This document shows positions 23,401-37,334 of a DNA stretch of 64,000 bases, piece by piece. Origin of the DNA: Lanius collurio. Lineage: Eukaryota; Chordata; Aves; Passeriformes; Laniidae. How positions within the stretch are numbered: the stretch's first letter is position 1; the number at the start of each line of letters is the position of its first letter. The notes below the pieces were generated by a model that was given only the letters and a program-made list of their open reading frames with translations, ran no database searches and was not told where the DNA came from. The position numbers and the translations under genes were made by a program. Location: contig JACBWW010000004.1 in the NCBI GenBank assembly GCA_020086605.1, positions 6,530,738 through 6,594,737 on the forward strand, read 5' to 3'.

Positions 23401-23908
23401 AATACAGGTTTTTTGGATCTGGTTCTTTTTCATGTCTATAAACAAGGATTGAAAATCTTGGTTAATTAAAGTGAGTTTCAAATATACCTATGCTACCTTA
23501 TTTTGGCTGCATGTATGCAAGGGAAGCCAAATCCTTCCAAGCAGGAAACCTTGCAGATCTGTGGTGGCTGGCACACAAAATTGCCAGTACACTGGAAACT
23601 ACTCCAGTTTACTCCAGTAAATCAGATTGAACCCACAGAATGGTTAGATGTGCAAATGAAAGACCAGTTCCACTGCAACTCCAGTACAGACTCCTGGCAG
23701 GTTTTCTTTGCTTCCATTTCATCCTGCTTGAAATACAGGTTGTAATATTCAAAGTTTCTAGTGAGGAAGATGTAAGGTTTGACAGAATAGAACTCTAGAT
23801 ATACTTTATACACAAATACTGATCAGATTCTCAGGGTTCCTTACACTGAAAGGTATCTCACTCTACAGGAAATGTCACTTGAAGAGGCAGATACTGTGCA
23901 CTAAAAGC
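20421..23908. other. Unique non-coding DNA
   Basis: Includes the longest open frame of the window (214 codons, minus, 22,176-22,820) and a 143-codon plus frame (21,555-21,986). Neither has a recognisable domain, and both lie in slightly GC-richer DNA where chance frames are longer. No repeat recognised. Confidence 0.5.
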
Positions 23909-23923
23909 TTTTTTTTTTTTTTT
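23909..23923. repeat. T15 homopolymer
   Basis: An uninterrupted run of 15 T. Confidence 0.85.
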
Positions 23924-26459
23924 GATACACTCCTAAATTTCAGTGACAAGTCAGAAATAAATCAATATTCTTGTTGGTTCTAGTTCTAAGCTTTCAAGAT
24001 CCCCAACAGGCTGAACTGTATATCTAAAAGTACACAAAACAGGACACATCATCTCCATCATCAACTGCCAGGCTCACAGTGCCTCCAAGGAGGCTGAGTT
24101 TCTACTTTGCAATATTATCATGGTATTCCTCAACTGACAATTACTTTATTTTGGTAGCATCAGTAGGGGAACTTTACTAATCACCATGGGATCTCTGATG
24201 GAAGTGACCCCTGTCTCAAGGAACCTGCGATATAACATCTTCATTTCACTGCAGTCCTTGTTTCAGAACATATGAAAGCAAAGTGGTTTGTTTTGCACAC
24301 ACAGCTGGTAGTAAGTCAGCAGCTTGATCCAAGTCTCTTGAATTTTTAGACTTGGACTTTTCTCAAGCATGTTTGAGTTCATCTGTGGTAAGGGAGGAAT
24401 ATGGGTTTCCTCAAAAGGAACATCAGAGGCACATGCAGTTCTAGGGAAAAGCCTCTCTGCCATGCTTTGCTGGAAATGTAAACACCTTCCTAAATGCCCA
24501 CTTGATCATGCTGCCTTCCTTGCACTTGGTATAAATATAGCCCTTTTCATATGCTAATGAGCACACTGCAATTTCCTGCCATCCCCACCTTGTCCTTACT
24601 CCTCTCTCAGCCTGTATCTACATTAATTTTACCATACACTTGAACACACAAGGGGAGGATTATTTTTCCCAGAAAGTTAACCAACAAACATGGTTTACTT
24701 TACCCTAGGTCTGGTCTTCACATCCACAGCTGATATGCTGGGAGCCACTGCCTTGTACAGAAGCAAAATGCCACAGGACAGCAGCAGGGCTGTGCAAGAA
24801 GCAGCTCCACCATCTGCTCAGCAGTGTCTTCAGGCTCTAGTTGATGCTGGGATGTGAAACCCCAGCTGTGGACACAGGCAAAGAGATGGAACAGGGCAAG
24901 CTCAGAAGACATAGAGAATAGGGAAATGCTAGCATGGAAGGGCCATGAGTTTGGGGTCATTAGAGGTAAAAAAGTCACCAAGCTGGGTGAATTCTGAGTC
25001 CATTTTGAAAGACGGAGAAGAGAAGGAAAAGGATAAAAAAGCTGCCTAACATATATTCAAACAGGTAAAACAGATTTTCATTTTTCCTCTGTTTGGCAAG
25101 CTGTTTTTATCTGTCAGGCAGTCCCAGCAGCAGTGACATCCCTGCAGCGCTGTTTTCAGCACATCTGGTTTGTTCATGCTGCCATCCAAGGTGTGACTGC
25201 AGCTAAAGCACATCTTCCTCTCTCCCCCCGAGACTAAACTCTCTGAGCTTTGAGCTTGGTGGTTGTCAAACATAGCAATGGGAGCAATGGACACATACAG
25301 ATACATTCACAGTCCCCAGGGGAACCATATCCCTGCAACCAGGATGGGTTGAGGCACAGAGCCATGCTGATCTACCTATTCCAGTACCTCTGAGAATTTT
25401 GTTAGTGCTGTCAGAGGCACAGTGTGCTTGTGCAGCTTATCACACCTGATTTCCACTATTGCTATTCCCTGTGCTAGTCAGTCAAACTTGCACTCCCTCA
25501 GCTGAGGAAGGAGTGTTGCTGCAATGCTGACCTAGAATCCTGTGCCCTGAGCTTCCATCTGCTGCTTGATCAATGTAGAAGGCAGTAATGTCAGTATGCA
25601 GGGAACCATCCCCAGTCAGCTGATGTAACAAGTGTCGTGTTGTAGCACTCTTCAGTTCTAGATAAATACTGAGAGAAGCAAAAGCATCCACCAAACAGGA
25701 AACATGACAGAAACAGAGGGCAGAACAGATTCAAGTTGAATGAAACCAGGTATAGCTGTGTAAAGTGGCCTGCAGGGACAAGTGGGAAACAAGCAAACAT
25801 CTGAAGAGACCAAGGAAGTAGGTAGGAGTAGATGAGCCATGCCGTCAGCCAGGAGCTGCAGTGAGTCATGGGGAAGAGGCTGGACCTAAGTGATGCCTAG
25901 CTTACAAATAATGTTCTGCCTACCCCTTTCTTGCAAGGCAAAATGCATCACTGAGCAATGCCATGAGCTTCTCAGAAAAGAAAAATAAACAAAAGGAGGC
26001 ATTTGGACAAATATTTAAGAAAAGAGAAAGAAAACTCCATTTTGTATAGTGCTTGTGATTAGTTCAGAACTTTGTACCATAGGAAGCAGAACTTACAGAA
26101 CAGTTTCTTTTTCATTGTTGGGTTCTCCCCCTTCAAGCTCCAAAAACACAATTACCCATGATTATAAGCAATTCAAAGGTGGGAAAATTGTATACATCCC
26201 CTTTATTGCTAATAGGCTTCAGTTTATGTAAGCACTTTGACCACAGCTACTGGAGGGTATGTGTTGAACACTGAGAGCAGCAACTTGCAAAGCACAGTGG
26301 CAGCCACTGCAGCAGTAACAAAACAATCTTATAAGCTGAAGAATATAAGAGTTTTCATGCTACAAACCCCAGATGGTTCAAGGACAGTACAGTTTGTGAA
26401 CTGCACTTGAGTGTGCTCTGTGGTGAAATCAAGTAGATTTTGAATGCTTGCTGCTACTA
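23924..26459. other. Unique non-coding DNA
   Basis: No gene, RNA or transposon recognised. Short frames only. Confidence 0.5.
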
Positions 26460-26660
26460 CAGCTCACAGGCTGTTGAAAGAAAGGAGATAACTTGTTTGC
26501 AACAATTTATTACAGGCTTTTTGCAATTTCCAGCTCTGCTGCTGCTGGCATGGCTTAGGCAATTTAATTTACCAATCAGTTCTTGATTTACACACAAGTG
26601 ACTTTAGAATGCATTCAAATAAAAGCTGTATCACCACATTTGATTCAGCATTCTTTAAAA
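26460..26660. promoter_or_regulatory. Possible conserved non-coding element
   Basis: Contains AACAATTTATTACAGG, GGCAATTTAATTTACCAAT and AAATAAAAGC words in otherwise ordinary sequence, a texture seen in developmental enhancers. Weak; based on composition only. Confidence 0.2.
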
Positions 26661-29600
26661 ATCAAAAGCATCTGAAGTATATCAAAACTATAAAGTTTTT
26701 CACATTAAAAATTTGAAAAGACTGAATTGTCTTAATGTGTTAGTGATGACCTAAAGCCAGCTTAGGATGAAGTACAATGTGCTGAAAAATGGGAAGAATC
26801 TAGATAGTGAGGAGTAATCATGCTTTTTGGAATTCATGAATGCAAGGGTGGTATACAGAGCCCTGAGCAGAACAGCAGGACCATAAGTGCCTGTAGCTCC
26901 TTGAAGGATTTTTCTCATGTGTGTGACCGTCCTACTGCTCATGTGAACTGCACAACTGTTGTCATTCAACTCTTCCAGGGGAAACAAGATCCCCCTCACT
27001 GAACAGTGCAGACTCACTGCTCATTTCTTGCTTTGTAGTAATGTTTGTACTGGGATAAAAGTGAGGGCCTCCATGCCACATGCAGTTACATAATTCCTTA
27101 CAGCATGAGTTTCTTCATATGTGCATTTGTTAAGCTCTGAAAATCACTGAAAAATCAAATTGTCATCCTAAACTTGGCCAACTGTCACTGTGTCAGCAAA
27201 GCTGTAACTGAGAAGTTGTGTCGATGATCGTACACACACAACTCATGCAGCAGACTTGCATCTAAGAGGGCAAACAGCATTTGAGCAGAATGTTGTTGGC
27301 AAAGCAGTGGTTGACTGACTTACGAGGACATCATGACTACACAAATGCTATTTCAGCTGTTCAGAGCAAAATGCAAATCTTTACCACCTTGCCTTGATTT
27401 TTCCATTTTCAAAAGAAGGAGGAGAAAGAAGAGTAGGCTCCTACAAAAAAAGAGGAGCTTCAAACTTCTTTGGAAACCACTGAGCTCTTCAGGGAGTCTC
27501 AGCTGTTCTACAAAGACCCTCATGTTCTCAAGAAACTCACATGACTCAGCAGCTCCAGACTGCTGCCTTCTGTTCAAGACCATGCCAGAGCAAAGGGCCT
27601 TAACTCTGAAGCTTCCATACAAATCAGGTCAAGCAAATGAGCTCGTTTTATGGCTCTGTTATCTGCAACTGCCATTCAGACTAAAGGACCAGTTTAAGAA
27701 ACTGCTCTATTTTTAAGGCATTCCAAGAACTATACTGGAATTCTCAACAGTGAATGGCTACTTAATCTTTTCCCTTGACATCACCCAAGAGCTCATTCTT
27801 GCAGCAGGCAATTTGAAGGGATAAGCAATCAGCACTCCCCTTTTCTGTGCTTTCCAGTTTAAAAAGTGTTAAATCTTTCTGTTGCTATTTGACTCAGGGA
27901 TGTTGGCTTAACCAAGGTATTGCACAAATTAACACAGTATTCAATGCTTCACCTGTACAGAGTAGTTTACAGATAAAAAACCAACTTGCCTGTGTATCTG
28001 TATAAGTGGTTTTACTACTAAAAAATTCTACAGATGTAGGTGTTTGAAATAACATTTAAGTAGCACTAAATGTGTGGCACATGACTTTGCATGTGCATAT
28101 TTAACTAACTTTGTAACTGCTTGGTCACTTGCCCTTTTGAGATATGATTTCCTCATGTTATGAATCCTATCTCTGTTCTGTGAAAAGGAAGAAGTATTTC
28201 CAAGAAGTTAATTTCCAAGTGGGCGAAGGTGTACCAAGTACATTCCCAGATCTAAAGCAGATCTTTGAGTTGCTGAAAAATTAATATATTTTCCAGCTCT
28301 GCACAATATTCTCAACAGTTAAGTGTGAAACTAGTAACAATGTACATTCACGGACAGAAACTCATCCTTAATGATGAGGCAAGTGCTGCTTTCTATAGAG
28401 AAATAGAGATTTTTTGAGACTACATGCAAACAATCTATAGCACTGAAACAGTTGTGTTCAAATTCAAAATAAACTGTATGTTTCTTTTTTCACTCTCAGC
28501 TTGTGAATAACAATGATGCTTTTATTTGTATTTGCATTCTGATTCAGATTGATAAGAGACCAACAAATAAGGAAAGATTGAGGCAAATACTCTGAAGACG
28601 GGGTAAAAATGAGAAACACAGCAAACTAGCCCAAAGCAATGCAAGTAGAGTGATGAAAGACAGAGCAGTAATAATGTTTAAGTAATTACTTGGAAAGCAA
28701 CAGCAGAGCTCAACACACAGAAAAATTTTGTTGTTCCAGTCATAAAACTGGCCAGGAAGTTTTTACACAAGCCCAAATGCTCCTCTGTCCTACTCCTTTC
28801 CAGTGCTGAATTCACAGACAGACTGTTGCTAAAAGGGGTGCATGACTGGCCTCAGTTATTTTTGTCTAAATCTGCACAGCAGCTGGCCCTCAAATCCCAC
28901 TTTGCCATCTTCTTGCAGCCCTGCAAACACAGTGCTGGGCACAGCCACACAGTGAAGGAAACACCTCCTGTCTCAACCCACATCAGCAGTGTGACCCTGA
29001 CAGGGCTGAACCTCAGCACTTCCACTTCCTGAGCCTTCACAAGCCTTTTGGAAAAGAAAAACATTTCCTGACTAATCCTTGTCCTTACTGTACCAATGCC
29101 ACCAAGTGTGATGGGCACGAGGGGCAGGTTTCCAGGTAGATTTTCAGCCCAAATTTCAAAATGTAGTCTAGAATAGCCCAGTTAATGCCAGTCTTTGCTC
29201 TGAAGCCCCTAGATATCTGACAAGCTTGCAGAGGTGCCCAGGTAAACAGGGCTGATGAAGGTAATGTGAACGATGGAATTTTCTGTTTACTCACTTGTGG
29301 AAGGAAAAGCAGTGCCCTTGCTCTGCAGCTGGAACTGCTGTGGTAAATGCTGCAGCCCCCTTGCTAAAATGACATTCCTAGCAGTGGAGTCTCCTGAAGC
29401 AGGTTTTCATGTTTCTTTGATCCTGTTTTACTTCTTCACAAGATGCTGACAGTGTATTGTCTTTACATCAAATGTTCTTTATTAAACTCTTTCACTCCTG
29501 AAGGGACCAAGAGCAGGGAGCCTCTAGGAAATCCACAGCAGTCCCTCAATTCCATGTGAAGGAAGGACCAAATTTAAGAGTCTTGGCTTTTCCATGAAGA

Positions 29601-32600
29601 AGGTTAATTAGGCCTTTGTATAACTCAAGGAGTAGCTCTGGCAGCAGACCATATGAGCAGGAGAGGGAAGAAATGAGTCATAGGTAGAGGAGACTGACGT
29701 GAGTTTCTTTGGGCCAAATTTAGCTGACCCATACTGTTTAGTAACAAAGAAACATCCCTCCCTCCCTGCCCCACTTCCCTCCTTCTCAATCTACAAGAGA
29801 AGTCACAACCTAAAAAGTCATGATTTTTTTTCTCTGAAAAATTAAAAATACATTAAATTACAGCACTAAACAGGTACTCTGCTAACAAATGTCAGTTCAG
29901 AGGACTAAAGCTGTTTTGCCTACTGAATATGATGCAGAAAGTTCTAGATAATGATAACTTCTGAAAACAAGAAAAATTTTTTCTCCACCTTGACAAAGTT
30001 GCTGATGCAGAGTTTTACAGTAACTGTAGACTTCAACTTGCCTTCCTATAACTGTGTTATGCTTTTTAAATTGATAAAGCCTCAGCAGATTCAGTTACTA
30101 GAACTGACAAGCTTCACATGCTGTGAGCTTCTGGAGGATTTTCTTTACAAACTAGAACTGAATAGCATATAAATGTAAAAGAAAAAATCTCCAAGAGAGA
30201 TGTCCCATTAATTCCAGCACACAGTGACTTGGAGCTGGTTGAGAAAAATAACATTAATCTAGCCTGTTTGGCTCAAGATACTTTGCTTTTAAGAACATTT
30301 ATTTTCATATAAAAGCATTCTTTTTTTAATGCAGTGACAACCCTCCCATGGTCCACTGTGGAAAACACCTTTTATTATAACCTAAGAATGTGTAGCAAAT
30401 AAGCATCATTTTACTAGGACTCAATGAACATGGTTTGAGTTACAGTTTTCATAGTAAAATTTTAATGAATGCTTTTCAGTAACACAGTCTGGACTGGACT
30501 TGTCTACTGTGGCTTTGCAGATACTTTGCATTCTCATCCCCATCCCCCAAAGAGAACTCCAAATCCTACTGCACAGTAAAAACAAAATCTACTAGGATTT
30601 TCATCTCAAGGTTCCTATAGCACTGAACTACTAATTATCATGGCAGGCAGAGCAGACAGTTCTGATTAAATTGCCAGCCTGGATTTGTAGACCATCCCAT
30701 CTCCTTATTCATCATCTCTATAGGCACAATATTGGGAAATATCTTAAGATATAAATAGGCATAGATATGGTTGCATGCTGAATTCTAAGTAACTGAATGA
30801 ATCCATTACTTCATCCTTGGAGGACTCCAGTTTTTTCCCAGAACTGCAACTCCTTTTTGAGTGTTATCTACCTCATTATGCATAGATTAGTTACATCATA
30901 TATTGGTTTGCACAGACCACACAGAAGCTGAAAAGCATTCACTACAGTTTTTCAGAGAGATTAATTTAATTAGAAAGAGACTCAAGAAAACAACATATTC
31001 TCTTCTCTAAAAGGCAATGTTACTTATACTTTTTTACTGTCACATAAACAATAAAGCACTCACATGATGCTGTCAATCATTTGCAGAGTGTTTCCAGCTA
31101 TAAGTCTGCATTCATACACCCATAGTTGGCATACAGCCACAGCATGGATTCATGGCACAAATTGTTTCCTTATACTTCTGTTGTGAGCCACTGAATTGGA
31201 GACTGGTTAACTACAACTTTCACAATGACAGAGGGTGTTGCTATTAACAGAAGAATCAGAAAAATGAACTAAAACTCTTACCCCTTTAATAGTGGCAGCT
31301 CTTTCGTAGAAAGCTCTTAGCTGCATTTTCTATTCTTACCCTGGCTACTTTCTTCAGCACTGGAAATTAGGGCATTGGCTTGCAGTCATTGCCAAATTTA
31401 AGGGCAATTATGCAATGAAAAGAGGAAGTACGACAGGTCAGAGATTGTACATCAGCTTGAAATGCAGGTGGTGAAGGTGCTGCCATGACTGAGTTGAAAA
31501 TATGGACTGAGGTCCAAAGATCTGAAACCTCTGATGGTCCTGCTCTGCAGACACAGGTTGCAGGCACAGTCATTAAGATGCTCCCTGAAGCACTGTCAAA
31601 GTTCAAAGGATTCTCTACTTTTTTTCTTCTTTTCATTTTTTGAGCACTAAGTCAAAAATTACCATCTCCTCATAGAACACTCACCACTTTTTCCAGAGTA
31701 ATGAAGAGTTGCAGTTAGAAGCTGGCAATCTTTCATGGGCAATGTGTCAGACTGTATTTTTTGTTCCTAATTTAGTTTAAACATGTTGGTAGACAACATT
31801 GAGAAGCTGGGAGCCCCTGCCTCTCACAGATGCTTCTATCAAGATGCTGTGGATCCCAAATCCCAGCCCTGTGCTGACCCTGTCAGACTAGCAGAAATCC
31901 CCCGATGTCTGCAGACCACTGGGAGTCCTTTCGAAGGAAAATTTTATAAATGTGCAGAATACTGCTTCTATTTTTTTCCCCCTGACTCACTCATTCTGCA
32001 TTGTTTGACATTTTAACATATTGCCATATTAACTACCAAAAGTCTGATCTATGAGCATGACTTCAAACGTGTATTTACAAGAGCAGAGATGCAGTGGCAT
32101 ATGGACCACCAGCTGGTGAGAAGTAAGAATGGTACTTCGTGGAGCTTGAGTCACTAAGTAAATTTAAAAAAAAACCCAAAACATCTCTACAGTCAAAAAG
32201 TTTGAGACAAAAGCTTGGTTTCTTTGAATGGGAGTGCTTTGAAAGGATAACTGCAACAAGGCCAGTACTAAGAAAGCACAAATTCTGGAGGCATTAAATA
32301 AACTAGAAGTTATGTTGTTTATTATAAGAGGTATATGCAAACAAGATGCTTCCTGCTAAGGCTGTAAGAAATAGTACCACAGAGGGAGTGATGTGAGACA
32401 GAAAAAAAGAGTGATGACAGTCTGTTCCTCTGGAAAAGGAGGAATAAAAATCACTTTGAGAGTGAGGGTGACACTGGGGGAAGTGTCTTTTTTATTGAGG
32501 TCATAACCACCTACATTCAAATGCAGAAGACTCTAGCCTTTCTTCCCACCTCTCCCTAGACTTGTGTGCTTTTCTCATGTGTTTCCCACCCATTTACCTT

Positions 32601-33399
32601 CTGGAGGGATTCTCCTCCTGCTCCACCAACAACTTCACCTTTTCCCTCCCCGAATACTGTTAGGTTTGCAGAACATTAACTCCTGATATTTCCAACCCCA
32701 GCAGTTTTCAAGACATTAATGTCTTATTTAAATCACCTAAGCTTGAGTACTTCCAAGAAGTAATTTGCTCCTTCTCATCCTGGGTTCAGCCCTCAGACTG
32801 TTGTTTTTCACCATATTACTCCAGAAACAGCTGAAAACTCCGTGCCTAAGAACATGCAACTTTAACAAAGATTATTTTTCATATAACTTCAGAGACTGAG
32901 GTTTACTGTTCAGCTTTAATGCCAGTCTCTTTCCTCAGCCTTTTCACCTTTCCTATTTCCCTTGAAGCCCAGGTGAGGAGAAACCCAGGTTTCATAGGAC
33001 AGTTCTGCAGTCACTGTTTGCAGTGCTGCCAACCACTGGTCCCCCTCAGGTGTGCTCCCTTGCCAGCCCAAGAGTGGTTCCTGTGGTTTTCTCAGACATA
33101 CAAGAAGAGGAAGTCTCCTGCAGCTCCATCAATGCAGCTGCTAAGCTCTTTTTCAATAACTGGGAACTTTTTGGAAAAAGTAGTAAACAGGAAAAAAAAA
33201 AAGGTGATTTGGCAAGGGGAAAGATTCATAGATAAACATTTATTTGTAATGGGGAAGGAAGACCAAGAAGAAAGGGCCTATTCCTTGAAAAAAAATAGAA
33301 TATTGTCTCGGGACTATTAAATAACAATATAACTAATTACAAAGATAATTTTCTTCACGCTGGAGCACCAAAGAGCTGAAATACAGAAGCTGCTGAGAG
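26661..33399. other. Long unique non-coding stretch
   Basis: About 6.7 kb without a gene or repeat I can name. The 127-codon plus frame at 27,333-27,716 begins in purine-rich DNA and has no domain. A short CCTCC-rich pyrimidine patch lies at 29,755-29,795. Confidence 0.5.
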
Positions 33400-33770
33400 C
33401 ACTTACTATTGTAAATTACTGAAATGCTTCTCATGGTTTATTTTGCTGAATTAGGGTACTAAAAGGAGTGTGTTACATTATTTCTCTATTGACTCTTCCA
33501 CATATGATTATTTATTATTAGATGCAAAAGTACAAATCAGACAGGAAGGGCAAATTACTAATAGTTCTCATCAGCTGCAGAGTATTATTGGCCCTGTAAA
33601 GGTAGACACATTGTTTACCTGCATAATAAGAATGATGTGAGTGATCATTAGAGTACTTGAACCTCGGTCACATTCAAAAAATCCCTCTAAACCAGCATGC
33701 AAAGCATTCACACTGTAAATGTTTTATTAGAGTTGTAATGTAAAGGAAATAAAAACCATGCCTTTTTGCC
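33400..33770. promoter_or_regulatory. Possible conserved non-coding element
   Basis: AT-rich, non-repetitive sequence with TTTATTATTAGATGC, GGGCAAATTACTAATAG and TTTTATTAGAGTTGTAATG words. It resembles homeodomain/POU-rich enhancers. Inference from texture only. Confidence 0.25.
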
Positions 33771-34479
33771 TACGCTTCCCTGAACAAAGAGCAGAAGCTC
33801 AGCAGTGAGAGAGAGAAATCTGAAATCATTGCTTTCACTGTGTAGGTTTGTTTGACCAACAAAGGAACTTTTGCTCTTCTAGATGTCAGCCCTGCCTCGG
33901 GAACCCTCTGTGGCTCCTGCAAGTACTGCTACCTTCTTAAAGGCAAGGCTGAGATCAGCTCAGTGACTTCTCCAATTCTTTGAGGGGCTTCCGTCAAAGC
34001 CAAGAGACCACATGAAGGAGGTTTTTTGTAATAAGGCAAAGAGGTCAGAGAACACAGAACAAGAGAACAAAGTTCTTGCTCCAGGAGGAGAATAACCATT
34101 TCTGAAATAAGTAGTTTCAATCTGCCAAGAAGCAGGGACAAGTTCCAAAAGGGAACATCCCTCAGCCAAATCAAAATGCTCATAGAACTGCATAATTCTT
34201 ACCTGTCTCACAAATTATTTAAAAAATTCATTCGTGACCATTTTTCTTCTCATTTCCTCTCCACAGCAGAGAACCCTTGTGAAGAAGGATCCAGATACAA
34301 AGACTTGTTAACTTGACCCCAAGCACAAATAATCCCCACAAAATCAGTGCTACTCATTGCACAGACACAGGCTCCTAACACCACTTAGGGGTACTGGATA
34401 AGTATCATTGCATATATTCTTGCAAGAAATAGCAGAATATTTAAGAGCTAAATCCACCACCAGTGTGAGCAGACTCAGC
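33771..34479. other. Unique non-coding DNA
   Basis: No gene or repeat recognised. Confidence 0.5.
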
Positions 34480-34930
34480 TGCATTCAGATCAAAATAATT
34501 ACTGCGGCTTCTACAGGTAATCTTCAGAATGATTTATTCGAATGTTTTTCTGTGCACTAAAAAAGGTCATCCAATAAGGAATAAAAAACCAGTGTGAGAT
34601 GAAGGCAATTACCATAACTTCAGTTTCAATAGTGGAGTTTTCCCCCACCCTTCCTGACACCTTTCAACTTCAGGGAGATAAGCCTAATTCTCGCTACCAC
34701 TTCTATGCCCTTTTCGTTTTATGGTAATTGCTGTTGTGTAGCATCACAATATTGGGGCCTCTGCTCTGTCCTTCCCCCCATTTTGTGCAGGCAGTAGGAG
34801 AATTTTCTTTTGCTTTGTTCTTGTAATAGCTTCAGTGATGTCAGAATATTGGAACTGCCTATTATCTAAAGGTTGCTTTGCAAATTCACTTTAAATGAAA
34901 ATGTAACTTTTCAGTCATTAATGCACCGAA
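34480..34930. promoter_or_regulatory. Possible conserved non-coding element
   Basis: Contains AATGATTTATTCG, GGCAATTACCATAAC and its near mirror TTATGGTAATTGC (about 34,719-34,731), plus TCAGTCATTAATGCACCG. The GGCAATTACCATAA / TTATGGTAATTGC pair is a 13-base inverted match about 110 bp apart. Regulatory role is inference. Confidence 0.3.
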
Positions 34931-35494
34931 AGAAGTTGTGCCTAAAGGAGGAGATGGATGGTTTGGAAGCTTATCCATTACGTTTAAAATCAAATTATCA
35001 GTGATGGAATCTAGGTGAAACAGGCAGCAGGAGAAATGAAAAGACAGATTGAGATATCAATCAAAGAGACTTTCAGATCCTTTTCTTTTTGCAGGGACCA
35101 CTAAAGTAGGCATGTAGAGGGATGTAACAAAGCAAAGACAGTACCCAAGGCATTTTTGCTGCTCGGTCACTGAGGGCAATGCATCCTGCACCCAGGCAGG
35201 AGAGGCAGGAAAGCAGAACTGGATGTTGGCAGAAACCTGGAGATGCCATGGGAGACACTGCACACATTCCTTAAAGGTCTGAAAGGCAACAGTTAAAGAA
35301 CTCAAGAGGGTTGTTTAGTAAGAAGGAGCTTTGTACCCAAGGTGGAAGCATCTTTGAAGGGAAATTGTTGAAGCAGACAAGTTTAGGAAAAATACTTCAT
35401 TTCTCAAAACCAAAACACAAAAAGAAGCGAAGAGATACTGCAAATATCCCAGAGAGGATTTAAGATTACAAAGACTGTATGGATCTCACCTTTA
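34931..35494. other. Unique non-coding DNA
   Basis: No gene or repeat recognised. Confidence 0.5.
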
Positions 35495-35615
35495 GTATTT
35501 TCAGGCCTCAGTTTTCATCTCTAAAATGGGAATGGTGGAGAGCTCGTTTCGAGACTATAAGGACAACATGAAGTAAGGATATGGAAAGCTATGAGGCACC
35601 TCCATCAAGTGGTTA
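35495..35615 (+). mobile_element. MIR-type SINE fragment
   Basis: GGCCTCAGTTTTCATCTC followed by TAAAATGGGAATGG is a close match to the most conserved MIR stretch ('gcctcagtttcctcatctgtaaaatgggg'). The downstream GACTATAAGGACAACATGAAG and GGATATGGAAAGC fit the MIR 3' part loosely. Amniote-wide fossil SINE; the 5' half is not recognisable. Confidence 0.6.
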
Positions 35616-37192
35616 TCTAATTCAAATATACCAGGTGCAGGTAGGACAAGAGAGTTTATTGATTGGTAGGACACCAGGGGAAGATTCAGATCTGCAGATG
35701 ACTCATTGCATAAGAGTTAATATTTGCTATTCTATTCTACGTCATTAAAAGCTCATGAGTTACTTCAGTCTTCATTAGATAAAAAAGGCACTGCAGTAGT
35801 TTCCATGTAGTTCTCCACATTTGAAGTTGTACTCTTTGCTTTGACTTGGAAAGAAACAGTGCATTTTATTTTTTCTGACCCTTACATCTTTTGCTCCCAT
35901 TCTCAGAAGTATTGTTTGGACTCTAAGTTCTGCATTATAAACTGCATTCTTGATACGGATCTCCCATATTTAGGTGCTCTGATTGTTCAAAGGACTCTCC
36001 AGCTGGGTAGCAAGACTATTTGAGTGCTAATACAGTGATTGTAAAGAATGGGACATCAGTTCCCATTTTAGAACATAAATCTTGGCAAGTTTGAATGGAG
36101 TATATTCAAATGGGAACAAATGGACATTTTCAGCATGTAATTTGAAACAAAACATTCGGCACTGACATGAATAAGCTCAGCAACTGCAGCACCCCTAGCA
36201 CAGTGTCTAAGAGCCCTAAAAGCCTAGGGGTGACAGTTCCAAGCCCAAAGCCATCAGGCAGCACAGGAGATCACCTGGTCCTGGGGTTCTGCAGCAGGAA
36301 TCCTGCTCTCCAGGACCCCTTTCTGTGGTGCAGGGTTCAGCTAAGGCATTCACCTTCCTTCCTTCTTTATCTGTGGCTCCCAGACAGACAATCCCAGCTT
36401 CTTATGACTTCCAAGAGGAAAAATGTACCAGCACTGCATCTCTTCAAGTGTCAGGTTTGGGTACATTGTACATATTGTCCATGTGCTCATAGACACATCC
36501 ATTTCCAGCTGCTGAGTCTTTCTAAAATTCACATTGAAAAGTTCTCCTTTAAATTAATGTTAAGCAGAGCTACTTACACTCTCCAATACTAGAAATAAGA
36601 TTTACCTTTCCAACTGAGAGAGTAAAAAAAAAAATTAAAAAAAAACTGTGTGGGGTTGAGAAAAGTGACTTGCAGATCAGGCTGCTTTTCCTCGGAAGTG
36701 AGCACCTTGCCTGCTTGTGGCATTTTGCTCTAGCAGAGAAGGTGTCGTGCATCAAATTAAAAGGGTATTGAAGGAGACAGGACTGGAATGAGAATTAATA
36801 AACCCTGCAGCTGCACTGGGAAGACTTATAAAGCATATAGGTGGAAAAAATAATTGTCTTCTGACCATTCCTGCAGCACACTAGTGATGGTACTAAAGCA
36901 CAAGAACTAAACTGGATTGTTCACTGCATGTTAAAGATATGCCTCCTCTTTAATCCTGTGTAGTTATATTGAGTCCAGTGAAGAAATTTTACATTAATGG
37001 AAAAAATAAGGATGTCCAACCTTTCACTGTGCAGCAGCTGTTAAAGACACTGAGAGGATGAGCACACAGTGATTTTTTTTCTCATTCCCATTCCAGCAGT
37101 GCCACCATCAACATCTGGAGAGTCAGATCCCAGCAATCACCTCTGTCATGCAATGGGAGGGCCAACTGCACTAAGGTCAGATAAGAGAGTTA
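35616..37192. other. Unique non-coding DNA
   Basis: The 141-codon plus frame at 36,167-36,592 has no recognisable domain. A-rich patch at 36,627-36,646. No gene recognised. Confidence 0.5.
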
Positions 37193-37212
37193 CCCCCCCC
37201 CCCCCCCCCCCC
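37193..37212 (+). repeat. C20 homopolymer
   Basis: An uninterrupted run of 20 C, giving G20 on the minus strand. Such runs can form G-quadruplex or i-motif structures, are unstable in length and are hard to sequence. The exact length is therefore the least reliable number in the region. Confidence 0.9.
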
Positions 37213-37334
37213 AGCAAAAAAGAGCTATAAGCCAGGCAAAAAATATTAATAATGTCAGTGGAGGAAACAAGAAGCAAGCTAAACACCAGATAAACTCTTC
37301 TGGAAGGCTGAATCTGCTTAGTCATAGGCTAAGC

